Shown in pieces: positions 24,741 to 32,381 of a DNA stretch of 64,000 nt; the stretch's first letter is position 1; each line of letters begins with the position of its first letter. Below the pieces are notes generated by a model, which was not told the origin of the DNA, made no database searches, and worked only from the letters and a program-made list of their open reading frames with translations. This stretch comes from Leptofilum sp965223525 (GTDB lineage Bacteria; Chloroflexota; Anaerolineae; Promineifilales; Promineifilaceae). The position numbers were made by a program, and so were the translations under genes. The stretch lies in NCBI RefSeq assembly GCF_965223525.1, contig NZ_CBDCWX010000005.1:496001-560000 (forward strand). Direction: 5' to 3'.

Positions 24741-24767
24741 TCTGAAACACAAACTTAAGGAAAAACA

Positions 24768-25427
24768 ATGAACCAGTTACAAGCAATTGTTTTTGATATG
24801 GATGGCCTGATGGTGGACAGTGAACCACTCTCTCAGCAAGCGTGGGATGAATATTTACGGCCGTATGGCCACAAACTCACCGAAGAAATCGTCAGCAGCA
24901 TCATTGGCCTGCGCGCCGACATGAGCACCCCTACCATCAAAGCAATGTTCAACTTGCCGGAGCCAGTGCCTGTCATCATCCAGAAGCGCGCCGCCATCTA
25001 TAGCCAAATTCGCGCCAGTGGTGTGCCCACCATGCCCGGTCTACATGAACTCCACACCGAAATTGCGCGTCGCCAGATTGCCTGGGCAGTTGCCACCTCC
25101 AGCCCACGCCACCACGCCGAAGAGATTTTGCAGCAGCTTGGCCTGCACAACCGCTGCCAAGCCATCGCCGCTGGGGATGAAGTGACGCATGGCAAACCGA
25201 ACCCTGCCATTTACTTGCTCGCTGCCGAGCGTCTTGGCATCCCGCCAAAACAGTGCTTGGCGCTGGAAGATTCTGGCCCCGGCAGTCTGGCCGCTGTTCG
25301 AGCAGGCATGACGACTATTGCCATCCCCAACGCCCAAACCAAAACGGCCGATTTCAGCCACGCCCACCACCGTTACAACTCCCTGCACGACATGTTAGCA
25401 AATTTAGATACTTTCTTTGGAAATTGA
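24768..25427 (+). CDS. HAD-superfamily hydrolase, beta-phosphoglucomutase-like
   Basis: A 219-residue soluble protein. Motif I FDMDGLMVDSEP (residues 9-20) gives the nucleophile Asp and the acid/base Asp. Motif II is ATSSPRHH, the motif III Lys lies in THGKPNPAIY, and motif IV is LALEDSGPGSLAA. The helical cap inserted after motif I makes it a subclass I HAD (PGMB-like), acting on a small phosphorylated metabolite such as a sugar phosphate. Substrate specificity cannot be read from sequence. ATG at 24768, with AAGGA in the bases upstream. It converges with the exonuclease-WYL gene (58-base gap). Confidence 0.87.
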   Translation: MNQLQAIVFDMDGLMVDSEPLSQQAWDEYLRPYGHKLTEEIVSSIIGLRADMSTPTIKAMFNLPEPVPVIIQKRAAIYSQIRASGVPTMPGLHELHTEIARRQIAWAVATSSPRHHAEEILQQLGLHNRCQAIAAGDEVTHGKPNPAIYLLAAERLGIPPKQCLALEDSGPGSLAAVRAGMTTIAIPNAQTKTADFSHAHHRYNSLHDMLANLDTFFGN

Positions 25428-25485
25428 ATTTGAGAGTTTAACCGCAGAGTACGCGGAGAACGCAGGGGAAATCTAAAAGACCTGC

Positions 25486-26325
25486 CTAAACCAGTTCAGC
25501 AGAAAAAATACGATCCAGACGAAATGTGCGCTGATCTTCTGCCTGGTGGCAGTACGCAATGAGATACTCCACGCCCCGGTGCTGGCTGGGATACAGTGGC
25601 GTCACTACGCGGTTGGATTCCCCGCTTTTGCCCAGGTAGAGCAGACGTAGGTTACGGCCGTTCACCAACGCTTCACTTATCACGTTCGGCAGTTGAGCCG
25701 CAAAAGAAGGCGCATAAATCGGGCTGCCCTGCGCGTACAGCAAATCATCCACTGTTTCCAGCCGCCGCTGCGCTAACGTTCGTACCATTCGCTTGAGGAT
25801 TTCGGCCGTCATGTACACATCACTCAACGCCCGGTGCGCCTGCCCCATCCGCACACCCAACTGACGGGCAATATGGCTCAGATTGTTCCGGCCAAAGTGA
25901 AAATATTGCCGCGCCAGCAGCAATGTACACAGCCACGGGTTCGGCAACGTGGCCGCCTGCCCGTCGGTTTGCAAACTATGAATCAGCAGCTCCTGCCCCA
26001 GAAAGCCCGCATCGAACTCGGCATTGTGGGCCACGATTACCGCGCTATCCAGCAACGCTAGCAACTCATCTGCCACCTCGCCAAAGGTGGGTTGCCCTAC
26101 CAAATCATCATTGTAAATGCCGTTGACGCTGCTGGCTTTGGGGTCCATTTTGCGCCCTGGCTGAATGAGGCTGCTCACCTGTCCCACCTCGCGCCAATTT
26201 TCCAGCCGCACCGCCCCAATTTCCACAATGCGATGCCCCAGCCCTGGGAACAAGCCGGTGGTTTCGGTGTCTAGCACCACGAGGGGGATTTCAGACGGCC
26301 GTTTTGCCAATAGTTGTGAATCCAT
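25486..26325 (-). CDS. DnaQ-like 3'-5' exonuclease fused to a WYL-type domain
   Basis: A 279-residue protein from the ATG at 26325 (a TTG six bases upstream is less likely). The DEDDh exonuclease occupies residues 15-180: VVLDTETTGLFPG (ExoI), IVAHNAEFDAGFL (ExoII) and HRALSDVYMT (ExoIII with His and Asp). The C-terminal 80 residues (ISEALVNGRNLRLLYLGK, VVTPLYPSQHRGVEYLIAY, TFRLDRIFSAELV) look like a WYL domain, a module that binds nucleic acid or nucleotide ligands in many defence and stress regulators. The combination is unusual. It could be a ligand-gated repair or RNA-processing exonuclease, but no data in the sequence decide this. Confidence 0.8.
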   Translation of the reverse strand: MDSQLLAKRPSEIPLVVLDTETTGLFPGLGHRIVEIGAVRLENWREVGQVSSLIQPGRKMDPKASSVNGIYNDDLVGQPTFGEVADELLALLDSAVIVAHNAEFDAGFLGQELLIHSLQTDGQAATLPNPWLCTLLLARQYFHFGRNNLSHIARQLGVRMGQAHRALSDVYMTAEILKRMVRTLAQRRLETVDDLLYAQGSPIYAPSFAAQLPNVISEALVNGRNLRLLYLGKSGESNRVVTPLYPSQHRGVEYLIAYCHQAEDQRTFRLDRIFSAELV

Positions 26326-26374
26326 ACCCAAATTGTAATCAACTCTGCCCCTTGTTGCGAACCCTCGAAAATTT

Positions 26375-26403
26375 TTGCCAACTGGAAAAACTCATGCTAT
26401 ACT
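26375..26403 (+). promoter_or_regulatory. Sigma-70-type promoter of the nusA operon
   Basis: TTGCCA (26375-26380), a 17-base spacer and TATACT (26398-26403) form a near-consensus housekeeping promoter. Transcription would start near 26410. The 13-mer TATACTTTTTGCA at the -10 is repeated upstream of the phosphoglycerate dehydrogenase fusion at 19911. Confidence 0.7.
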
Positions 26404-26431
26404 TTTTGCACATTTGACGAGCACTCTGCGG

Positions 26432-26457
26432 AAAGTGGGAATCCCCCACTTTTTTTG
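26432..26457 (+). terminator. Intrinsic terminator in the nusA leader
   Basis: AAAGTGGG (26432-26439), a five-base loop and CCCACTTT (26445-26452) are followed by TTTTG. It sits only about 20-45 bases after the predicted start of transcription and 158 bases before nusA, so it cannot end the upstream gene (which is on the other strand). It would produce a short leader RNA unless read through, which suggests attenuation. Confidence 0.7.
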
Positions 26458-26614
26458 TTTCCTGGCTCAGTCATGGAAATTTGTAACTAAAAAATTTATC
26501 CGCAAAAGTCACAGGCTTACACTGAACAAAATCAAAGTAGAAAAAAGAGAAACTTGAGAAATAAGCCTCAAAGCCCTCTGTGGCTGATATTTAGATAGAT
26601 AGGTATTTTGCCCA

Positions 26615-28603
26615 ATGAAAAGCGAATTTATTCTAGCCTTTAACGAAATCTGTGAACAGCGCGGCTTGCCCAAAGATGAAGTCTTCGAAGCCCTCAAAAC
26701 GGCGCTCGTTTCTGCCTACCGACGCGACACCAACATTAGTGCCCAGCAAGATGTGTCCGTAGATATTGACCCGCGCACGGGTGAACCGACCATCTACACC
26801 GAAAAAGAGGTCGTGGATTCCATCATTGACAACCGCACCGAGGTGCTGCTGGAACAAGCCAAGAAGGAAGGCCATACCGAGGCGCAATATGGTGATTTGG
26901 TGATGGTGGACAGCACGACGGCTGGATTTGGCCGTATTGCTGCCCAAACCGCCAAGCAAGTGTTGCTGCAGCGTGTGCGTGAAGCCGAGCGTGAACAGTT
27001 GTACGAAGATTTCTCCGGTCGTGAAGGCGAGTTGGTGAACGGCACGGTGCAAAGTGTGAGCGGCCAACACCTAACGATTGGCCTGGGCCGCACCGAGGCA
27101 ATTTTGCCCAAGAGCCAACAGGTTCAAGGGGAACGGTACCGTGCCCACGACAAAATTCGTGTTTACGTTCTAGAAGTGCGCCGCACCAATCGCGGCCCGC
27201 AAATTTTTGTGAGCCGAAACCATCGCAATCTGCTGCGCCGTTTGCTGGAGCTGGAAGTACCAGAAATTTACAATGGGCAGGTAGAGATCAAAAGCATCGC
27301 CCGCGAGGCGGGGCAGCGATCCAAAGTGGCGGTGCTGGCCTTGCAGCCAGGTGTAGACCCGGTTGGCGCCTGCGTGGGTATGCGCGGCGTGCGTATTCAA
27401 AGTATTGTGCGTGAGTTGAATGATGAAAAGATTGATGTCATCGAATGGGATCCAAACCAGCAGGCGTTTATTGCCAAAGCACTGAGCCCGGCACGGGTTT
27501 CTCACGTATTTTTAGAAGAAAGCTTTGCCGATGGGAAAACGGCCGTTGTCATCGTCCCGGATGATCAACTCTCGTTGGCGATTGGCCGTGAAGGGCAAAA
27601 TGCGCGCTTGGGTGCCAAGCTCACCGGCTGGCGCATAGACATCAAGAGCCTCACCGAAGCTGCTACCGAATCGCTGGACAATTTAGATCACCCAGCCGCT
27701 GAGCCAGCCGTGGTAGGCAACGAGAAACTGATCGAGTCTGTTCAGCAAGTTCTGGCGAAGAAAGAAGCTGGACGGCCAATTACATCTGAGGATTATTACA
27801 ATCTGGATCGTTTGGTAGGTGGGGTTGAAGGCAAAATTATTGCTGCGCGTGCGGCCGTGTTTGAAGAAGAGCGCAAAGCTCGCGCCGAAGCGCGTAAAGC
27901 CATTCCAGAACAGGCATGGGAACTGGATTTGGAAGAATTGGATTTGCCAGGTCGTGTCCACAACCTGCTGCTGGATGCTGAAATTGAAACCGTTGGCGCT
28001 TTGATGATGGTGCTTTCCATTGGTGAAGACGAGTTCTTGAGTATCAAGGGGCTGGGCGAGAAAGCACTGGAAACAGTGCAAGAACATTTGGTCAACTTCG
28101 ATGGCTGGATTGAGGTTGAAGAACCAGAAGAGGCAGAGGCAGAAGCTGAGGTTGCCGAGGCTGAGGAAGCCGTTGCTGAGGCTGAAACAGAGGCCGAGGG
28201 CGAGGAAGTAGTTGAACCTGTAGCGGAGGCTGAAGAAGCGTTAGTTGAAGCTGAAACCGAAGTTGAGGAACCGGTCGAAGTGGAAGAAGAAACGGCCGTT
28301 GCCGAAGACGCCGAAACTGAAGCTGAAATGGAACCGTTGATTGACGATCTATCGCAATCCCTCATTGAAGCGGCGCCAATCGAAGTACCAAAGAAGAAAA
28401 AGAAAGAAAAGAAAAAGCCGGCAGTGGTTATTGCTCGCCCAACAACGGCACCTGCCCAAGAGACAGAAGACGATCGTCGCCGCAGCCGCAAGGGCAAGCA
28501 ATTGGTCTTGGATGAAGAGTCTGGTGAAGTTGTGGTAAAACGGAAGCGTAAAGGTAGCCGCCGTCGTCCCGAGTGGGAAGAGTACGACATGGATGATTTC
28601 TAG
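26615..28603 (+). CDS. nusA: Transcription termination/antitermination factor NusA with long acidic and basic tail
   Basis: A 662-residue protein. The N-terminal RNA polymerase-binding domain spans residues 1-125, S1 about 135-200 (GELVNGTVQSV), and the KH pair about 205-345 (GVDPVGACVGMRGVRIQSIV and LAIGREGQNARLGAKLTGW). A helix-hairpin-helix region follows near 440-500 (LSIKGLGEKALE). After residue 500 comes an Ala/Glu/Val-rich acidic stretch of about 85 residues, then a Lys/Arg-rich end (EVPKKKKKEKKK and RRRSRKGKQL). Standard NusA is 350-500 residues, so the tail is a lineage-specific extension that could tether the factor to acidic or nucleic partners. rimP, normally upstream, is missing. 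It is followed by ylxR and infB. Confidence 0.95.
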   Translation: MKSEFILAFNEICEQRGLPKDEVFEALKTALVSAYRRDTNISAQQDVSVDIDPRTGEPTIYTEKEVVDSIIDNRTEVLLEQAKKEGHTEAQYGDLVMVDSTTAGFGRIAAQTAKQVLLQRVREAEREQLYEDFSGREGELVNGTVQSVSGQHLTIGLGRTEAILPKSQQVQGERYRAHDKIRVYVLEVRRTNRGPQIFVSRNHRNLLRRLLELEVPEIYNGQVEIKSIAREAGQRSKVAVLALQPGVDPVGACVGMRGVRIQSIVRELNDEKIDVIEWDPNQQAFIAKALSPARVSHVFLEESFADGKTAVVIVPDDQLSLAIGREGQNARLGAKLTGWRIDIKSLTEAATESLDNLDHPAAEPAVVGNEKLIESVQQVLAKKEAGRPITSEDYYNLDRLVGGVEGKIIAARAAVFEEERKARAEARKAIPEQAWELDLEELDLPGRVHNLLLDAEIETVGALMMVLSIGEDEFLSIKGLGEKALETVQEHLVNFDGWIEVEEPEEAEAEAEVAEAEEAVAEAETEAEGEEVVEPVAEAEEALVEAETEVEEPVEVEEETAVAEDAETEAEMEPLIDDLSQSLIEAAPIEVPKKKKKEKKKPAVVIARPTTAPAQETEDDRRRSRKGKQLVLDEESGEVVVKRKRKGSRRRPEWEEYDMDDF

Positions 28604-28741
28604 AAAACGGCCGTCCTACCTGTATCTGATGTCAATTGTGAATTTGCAGATTGCTGGAGACAGTAATGTAAACATTTATTAATGCGCGGCTGGCGTTTAC
28701 ACGCTGGCCCAAGCTGATGTACCTAAACAATTTTGAACTTT

Positions 28742-28795
28742 AGCCACGCAGGAAACGGCCGTACTTTGCCCACCTGCGTGGCTTCGTACTTTTTA
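28742..28795 (+). terminator. Hairpin after nusA with partial U-tract
   Basis: AGCCACGCAGG (28742-28752) and CCTGCGTGGCT (28773-28783) are exact 11-base arms. The loop includes an ACGGCCGT octamer, and ACTTTTT follows at 28788-28794. It may terminate part of the nusA transcript before ylxR-infB. Confidence 0.55.
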
Positions 28796-28800
28796 AATAG

Positions 28801-28858
28801 CCACAGAGAACACAGAGTTAATAGAGAATTTTCTCCTAACCCTCTGTGAACTCTGTGG
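28801..28858. repeat. Nested CACAGAG hairpin just upstream of ylxR
   Basis: CCACAGAG (28801-28808) pairs with CTCTGTGG (28851-28858), and CACAGAG (28811-28817) with CTCTGTG (28842-28848). It ends nine bases before the ylxR ATG and could hide the ribosome binding region. Same word family as 7751-7850. Confidence 0.6.
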
Positions 28859-28867
28859 CAAAAAATC

Positions 28868-29170
28868 ATGAGTAAAAAAAAGAAGCAGCCCGCCCGCCCC
28901 AAGCATGTGCCTCAGCGCACCTGCTTTGTTTGCCGAGAAAAACGTGACAAACGGCAGCTTACCCGACTGGTGCGTACGCCCGAAGGCCCGGTTGTGGTAG
29001 ACCCCACAGGCAAGCAAAACGGCCGTGGCGCTTACCTGTGTGAGAATTTGGCCTGTTGGGAGAAGGTGGCAGCAAACGGCCGTTTGCTCAACCAGGCGTT
29101 AAAAACAGAAGTTTCCGCCGAGGATTTGGCAGCCATCGCCACCCATCGGCCAGAGGAAGGGAAAAGATGA
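28868..29170 (+). CDS. ylxR: YlxR-family RNA-binding protein (DUF448)
   Basis: A 100-residue basic protein. RTCFVCREKRDKRQLTRLVR (residues 17-36) holds the conserved Cys pair region and the GRGAYLC motif follows near residue 53, the two hallmarks of YlxR. Structural members bind RNA or RNase P, and the gene is nearly always between nusA and infB, as here. Its N-terminus (SKKKKQ) adds further positive charge. Its stop overlaps the infB start by the sequence ATGA, indicating translational coupling. Upstream lie two hairpins (28742-28858) that separate it from nusA. Confidence 0.93.
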   Translation: MSKKKKQPARPKHVPQRTCFVCREKRDKRQLTRLVRTPEGPVVVDPTGKQNGRGAYLCENLACWEKVAANGRLLNQALKTEVSAEDLAAIATHRPEEGKR

Positions 29171-30963
29171 CGACGACAAAAACACCAATACAAATACCAA
29201 ACTTTATCTCAGTCCGAGAGCTATCAGAGCTAATGGGGGTTAGCCCCATCAACGTCATCAAAGAGTTGATGAACAACGGCATCATGGCCAACATCAACCA
29301 GGAAATTGATTTCGACACTGCCGCCATCGTCGCCGAAGAGATGGGGTATGAAATTGTCTCTGACACCGTGGAAGAAGAGGAAGAAGCGATAGATGTTGCC
29401 GAACAGCCCAAATGGCGACAAGTGCTGGCTGGCGAAAAAGAAGCCGATCTGGAAGCACGCCCACCGGTTATTACCATGTTGGGGCATGTAGACCACGGCA
29501 AAACCTCCTTGCTAGACGTCATCCGCGAGGCCAACGTGCAAGAGGGCGAAGCTGGCGGTATCACCCAACATATTGGCGCATACCAGGCCGAGAAGAACAA
29601 TCAGCTCATCACCTTCCTGGATACGCCTGGCCATGAGGCATTCACCGCCATGCGCGCCCGCGGGGCGCAAGCCACAGACATCGCCATTTTGGTGGTGGCC
29701 GCAGACGATGGCGTGATGCCCCAAACCCGCGAAGCGGCTGACCATGCCCGCGCGGCTCGCGTACCGATCATTGTTGCCATGAACAAGATTGATTTGCCAA
29801 CGGCCAACCCCAGTAAAGTGTACCAGCAGCTCAGTGAAATTGACTTGGTGCCGGACGAATGGGACGGCGACACAATGGTGGTTCCGGTCTCGGCCAAAGA
29901 AAAGCTGGGCATTGATGATTTGTTAGAAGGCATTTTGCTGGTTGCTGAAGACATTGAACCCCGTGCCAACCACAACGCTTCGGCCACAGGCACCGTACTG
30001 GAAGCACGCGTAGAGCGGGGGCGGGGCATTATGGCCACGGTGCTGGTGCAAAATGGCACCCTAAAACATGGGGATACGCTGCTGATTGGTGAGAATTACG
30101 GCCGTATCAAAGCCATGTTCGATTTCCGTGGTAAAAAGAGTAAAAAAGCTGGCCCCTCCACCCCCGTCTCGGTAGCTGGGCTAAACGGTATGCCCCAGGC
30201 TGGCGACCAGTTTCGCGTCGTAAAATCAGAGAAAGCAGCCCGTAAAATCGTGGCTGATCTGGCAGAACAAGGGCGCACCGGGCAAATTGGCACTGGCCGC
30301 AAAGTGAGCCTGGAAGATTTCTTCAACCGCCTGCAAGAAGGGGAAAGCAAAACGCTCAACCTTATTGTCAAGGCAGATGTGCAAGGCTCGTTGGAACCAA
30401 TTGTCAACAGCCTGAAAAAAATCGGGGCTGATAATGAAGAAGTCACGCTGGAAATTTTGCTCTCCAGCACAGGCAACATTACCGAATTTGATGTGATGCT
30501 CGCCTCCGCATCCGACGCGGTGATTTTGGGCTTCAATGTAGACGCAGACCCCATCGCCCGCAATGCTGCCAACAGCGAGCAGGTGCAAATCAACACCTAC
30601 AGCATCATCTACAAACTGTTTGAAGATGTAGAAAAAGCCATGAAAGGTATGCTGGCACCCGTCTTTGCCGACCGCGTCATTGGCCGTGCCGAAATACGCG
30701 AGGTTTTCCGCATTCGTAGCGTTGGCGCCATTGCCGGCTCTTACATGCGTACCGGCGACGCGCGACGCAATGCCAAAGCCCGCCTTATTCGCCAAAACAC
30801 GCTTATTTTCGATGGCAGAGTGGGTAGCCTCAAGCACCATCAGGACAACGTGCGCGAGGTGCGTACAGGCTTTGAGTTTGGCGTCAGCTTGGACGGCTGG
30901 AGCGATTACCAAAAAGGTGACATCATTGAGTTTTACGTCACTGAACGAGTAGAAAATGAGTAA
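29167..30963 (+). CDS. infB: Translation initiation factor IF-2
   Basis: 598 residues from the ATG at 29167, which overlaps the ylxR stop (GAGGAAGGGAAAAG upstream). Residues 5-55 form the IF2_N helical module (ISVRELSELMGVSPINVIKE). The GTPase domain shows G1 GHVDHGKTS, G3 DTPGH, G4 NKID and G5 SA. Domain II and the tRNA-binding C-terminal domains follow, with a standard end. The long repetitive N-terminal extension of enterobacterial IF-2 is absent, so this is a short form, as in many thermophiles and Chloroflexota. The rbfA start overlaps the stop by eight bases. Confidence 0.97.
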   Translation: MTTTKTPIQIPNFISVRELSELMGVSPINVIKELMNNGIMANINQEIDFDTAAIVAEEMGYEIVSDTVEEEEEAIDVAEQPKWRQVLAGEKEADLEARPPVITMLGHVDHGKTSLLDVIREANVQEGEAGGITQHIGAYQAEKNNQLITFLDTPGHEAFTAMRARGAQATDIAILVVAADDGVMPQTREAADHARAARVPIIVAMNKIDLPTANPSKVYQQLSEIDLVPDEWDGDTMVVPVSAKEKLGIDDLLEGILLVAEDIEPRANHNASATGTVLEARVERGRGIMATVLVQNGTLKHGDTLLIGENYGRIKAMFDFRGKKSKKAGPSTPVSVAGLNGMPQAGDQFRVVKSEKAARKIVADLAEQGRTGQIGTGRKVSLEDFFNRLQEGESKTLNLIVKADVQGSLEPIVNSLKKIGADNEEVTLEILLSSTGNITEFDVMLASASDAVILGFNVDADPIARNAANSEQVQINTYSIIYKLFEDVEKAMKGMLAPVFADRVIGRAEIREVFRIRSVGAIAGSYMRTGDARRNAKARLIRQNTLIFDGRVGSLKHHQDNVREVRTGFEFGVSLDGWSDYQKGDIIEFYVTERVENE

Positions 30964-31324
30964 AATTCGTCAACAAAGAACGGCCGAACAGCTAAGAACC
31001 GTGCTGAGCGAACTGTTTTTGCGCGAACTGAGCGACCCGCGCCTGCACGGTCTCACCGTAACGGGTGTGGAGATTGACCGGGAGCTGGAACATGCTGATG
31101 TGTACGTGAGCGCCTTGGGAGACGAATCCCGCGAAAGAGAAGTGATGACCGCTTTGGGCAGCGCCGTTGGCTTTTTGCGCCGTGAGTTGGCTAGCCGCGT
31201 TCGTATGCGAAAGGTGCCACAGCTTCATCTGCATTGGGACCCCACGTTGGCGCATGTGCAGGAAGTGGAATCCATTCTGGACAATTTGGATATTCCCCCG
31301 GCAGATGACAACACATCTGAATAA
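30956..31324 (+). CDS. rbfA: 30S ribosome-binding factor RbfA
   Basis: A 122-residue KH-type protein. RTAEQLRTVLSELFLRELSD at the N-terminus, the LTVTGVEIDRELEHADVYVS strand pair in the middle and FLRRELASRVRMRKVPQLHL towards the end are the conserved RbfA pattern. It assists maturation of the 30S subunit at the 16S 5' end helix. The ATG at 30956 lies in the last codons of infB, so translation is coupled. The C-terminal tail (DIPPADDNTSE) is acidic and unstructured, as in other members. The DHH phosphoesterase follows after 20 bases. Confidence 0.95.
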   Translation: MSKIRQQRTAEQLRTVLSELFLRELSDPRLHGLTVTGVEIDRELEHADVYVSALGDESREREVMTALGSAVGFLRRELASRVRMRKVPQLHLHWDPTLAHVQEVESILDNLDIPPADDNTSE

Positions 31325-31344
31325 CGGCAACAAAAGGATTTCCC

Positions 31345-32337
31345 TTGCACCCAACAGAAAAAGCGATCTTTACGGCCGTTCAGCAGGCTAACAAAATATT
31401 GGTCATTACCCATGTGGGGCCAGATGGAGATGCGCTAGGGTCGTTAACGGCCGTGGGCGTGGCCCTGCGCCAAATGGGCAAAGATGCTACCCTGCTTTGT
31501 GACGACTCCGTGCCCGAACGGTTTAGCTACCTGCCCCTGGCCAATCAAATTCAGCCGCCCAATGAAAATCGCGCAACCAGGTACGATCTACTCATTGCCG
31601 TGGACTGCGGCGACGAAACACGCATGGGGCAAAGCTATGCCAGCTTGCCGCATGCCGTTCCCACTATCATCAACATAGATCACCACGTTACCAACACCTA
31701 CTTTGGCGACATTCAGCATGTGGTGCCGGACGCCGTCTCTGCTACCGAGATTCTGTACGATCTCTTCAAGCACAACGGCCTCACCATCACCACAGATTTG
31801 GCAATGTGCTTGCTTACAGGTGTAGTTACGGATACGCTGGGCTTCCGCACCGTCGGGGTCACTTCCAAAACGTTGCGTATTGCCAGCGAACTGATGGATG
31901 CCGGTGCAGATCTGCCGCTCATTACCATGCAAGGATTGAGCATCAAACCATTTTCTACGGTCCAGCTTTGGCAAATTGGTCTCAACAACATGCGTCTGGA
32001 AGATGGCCTTATCTGGACAAAAATTAACAACGCTCAACGGGAAGCGATTGGTTATAACAATACAAGCACCGGTGGCCTAGTCAACTTTTTGGGTAACGTG
32101 AACCGGGCAGCAATTAGCGCCGTGTTGCTAGAGATGGGGGATGGCACGGTGCGCGTTGGCTTCCGCTGCAATCCGCCCTACAGCGTTTCTGAACTGGCGC
32201 TGAATTTAGGCGGCGGTGGGCATCCACTGGCCTCTGGTTGCTCACTGGAAGGCCCGCTGGACAAGGTGGAGACACTGGTGGTGGGTATGGCCAAAGAGAC
32301 GATTCAGCAGCAACAGGCCAACTTCTCTCAAGATTGA
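31345..32337 (+). CDS. nrnA: DHH-family phosphoesterase, NrnA-like oligoribonuclease
   Basis: A 330-residue protein with a TTG start at 31345 behind AAGGA. Motifs: VGPDGDALGS (motif I, residues 24-33), VDCGDE (motif II), NIDHHVTN (the DHH) and the DHHA1 signature GGGGHPLASGC near residue 292. This is the architecture of NrnA, which degrades nanoRNAs and often pAp or cyclic dinucleotide products, using Mn2+. Its position after rbfA matches many Gram-positive and Chloroflexota genomes. The three-base gap in reading and a short intergenic distance make it part of the nusA operon. NrnA versus another DHH enzyme cannot be decided finally by sequence alone. Confidence 0.88.
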   Translation: MHPTEKAIFTAVQQANKILVITHVGPDGDALGSLTAVGVALRQMGKDATLLCDDSVPERFSYLPLANQIQPPNENRATRYDLLIAVDCGDETRMGQSYASLPHAVPTIINIDHHVTNTYFGDIQHVVPDAVSATEILYDLFKHNGLTITTDLAMCLLTGVVTDTLGFRTVGVTSKTLRIASELMDAGADLPLITMQGLSIKPFSTVQLWQIGLNNMRLEDGLIWTKINNAQREAIGYNNTSTGGLVNFLGNVNRAAISAVLLEMGDGTVRVGFRCNPPYSVSELALNLGGGGHPLASGCSLEGPLDKVETLVVGMAKETIQQQQANFSQD

Positions 32338-32381
32338 TCCCTACGCAACAAACAAATGCAGATTAAGGTATACTACTGTTC

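Noticed and set aside
26375..26557. 60-residue reading frame in the nusA leader
   Set aside because: It overlaps the promoter and intrinsic terminator of nusA, has no ribosome binding site and its composition is not protein-like.
27796..28590. 264-residue minus-strand frame opposite nusA
   Set aside because: Ser/Thr/Ala-rich shadow of the low-complexity acidic tail; no start signal and no family features.
28604..28741. Riboswitch or small RNA between nusA and ylxR
   Set aside because: Apart from the hairpins at 28742-28858 no known aptamer pattern could be recognised.
32369..32374. Definite leaderless promoter of the TPR-like gene
   Set aside because: TATACT is well placed but no acceptable -35 or extended -10 accompanies it, so it is only mentioned within the gene entry.
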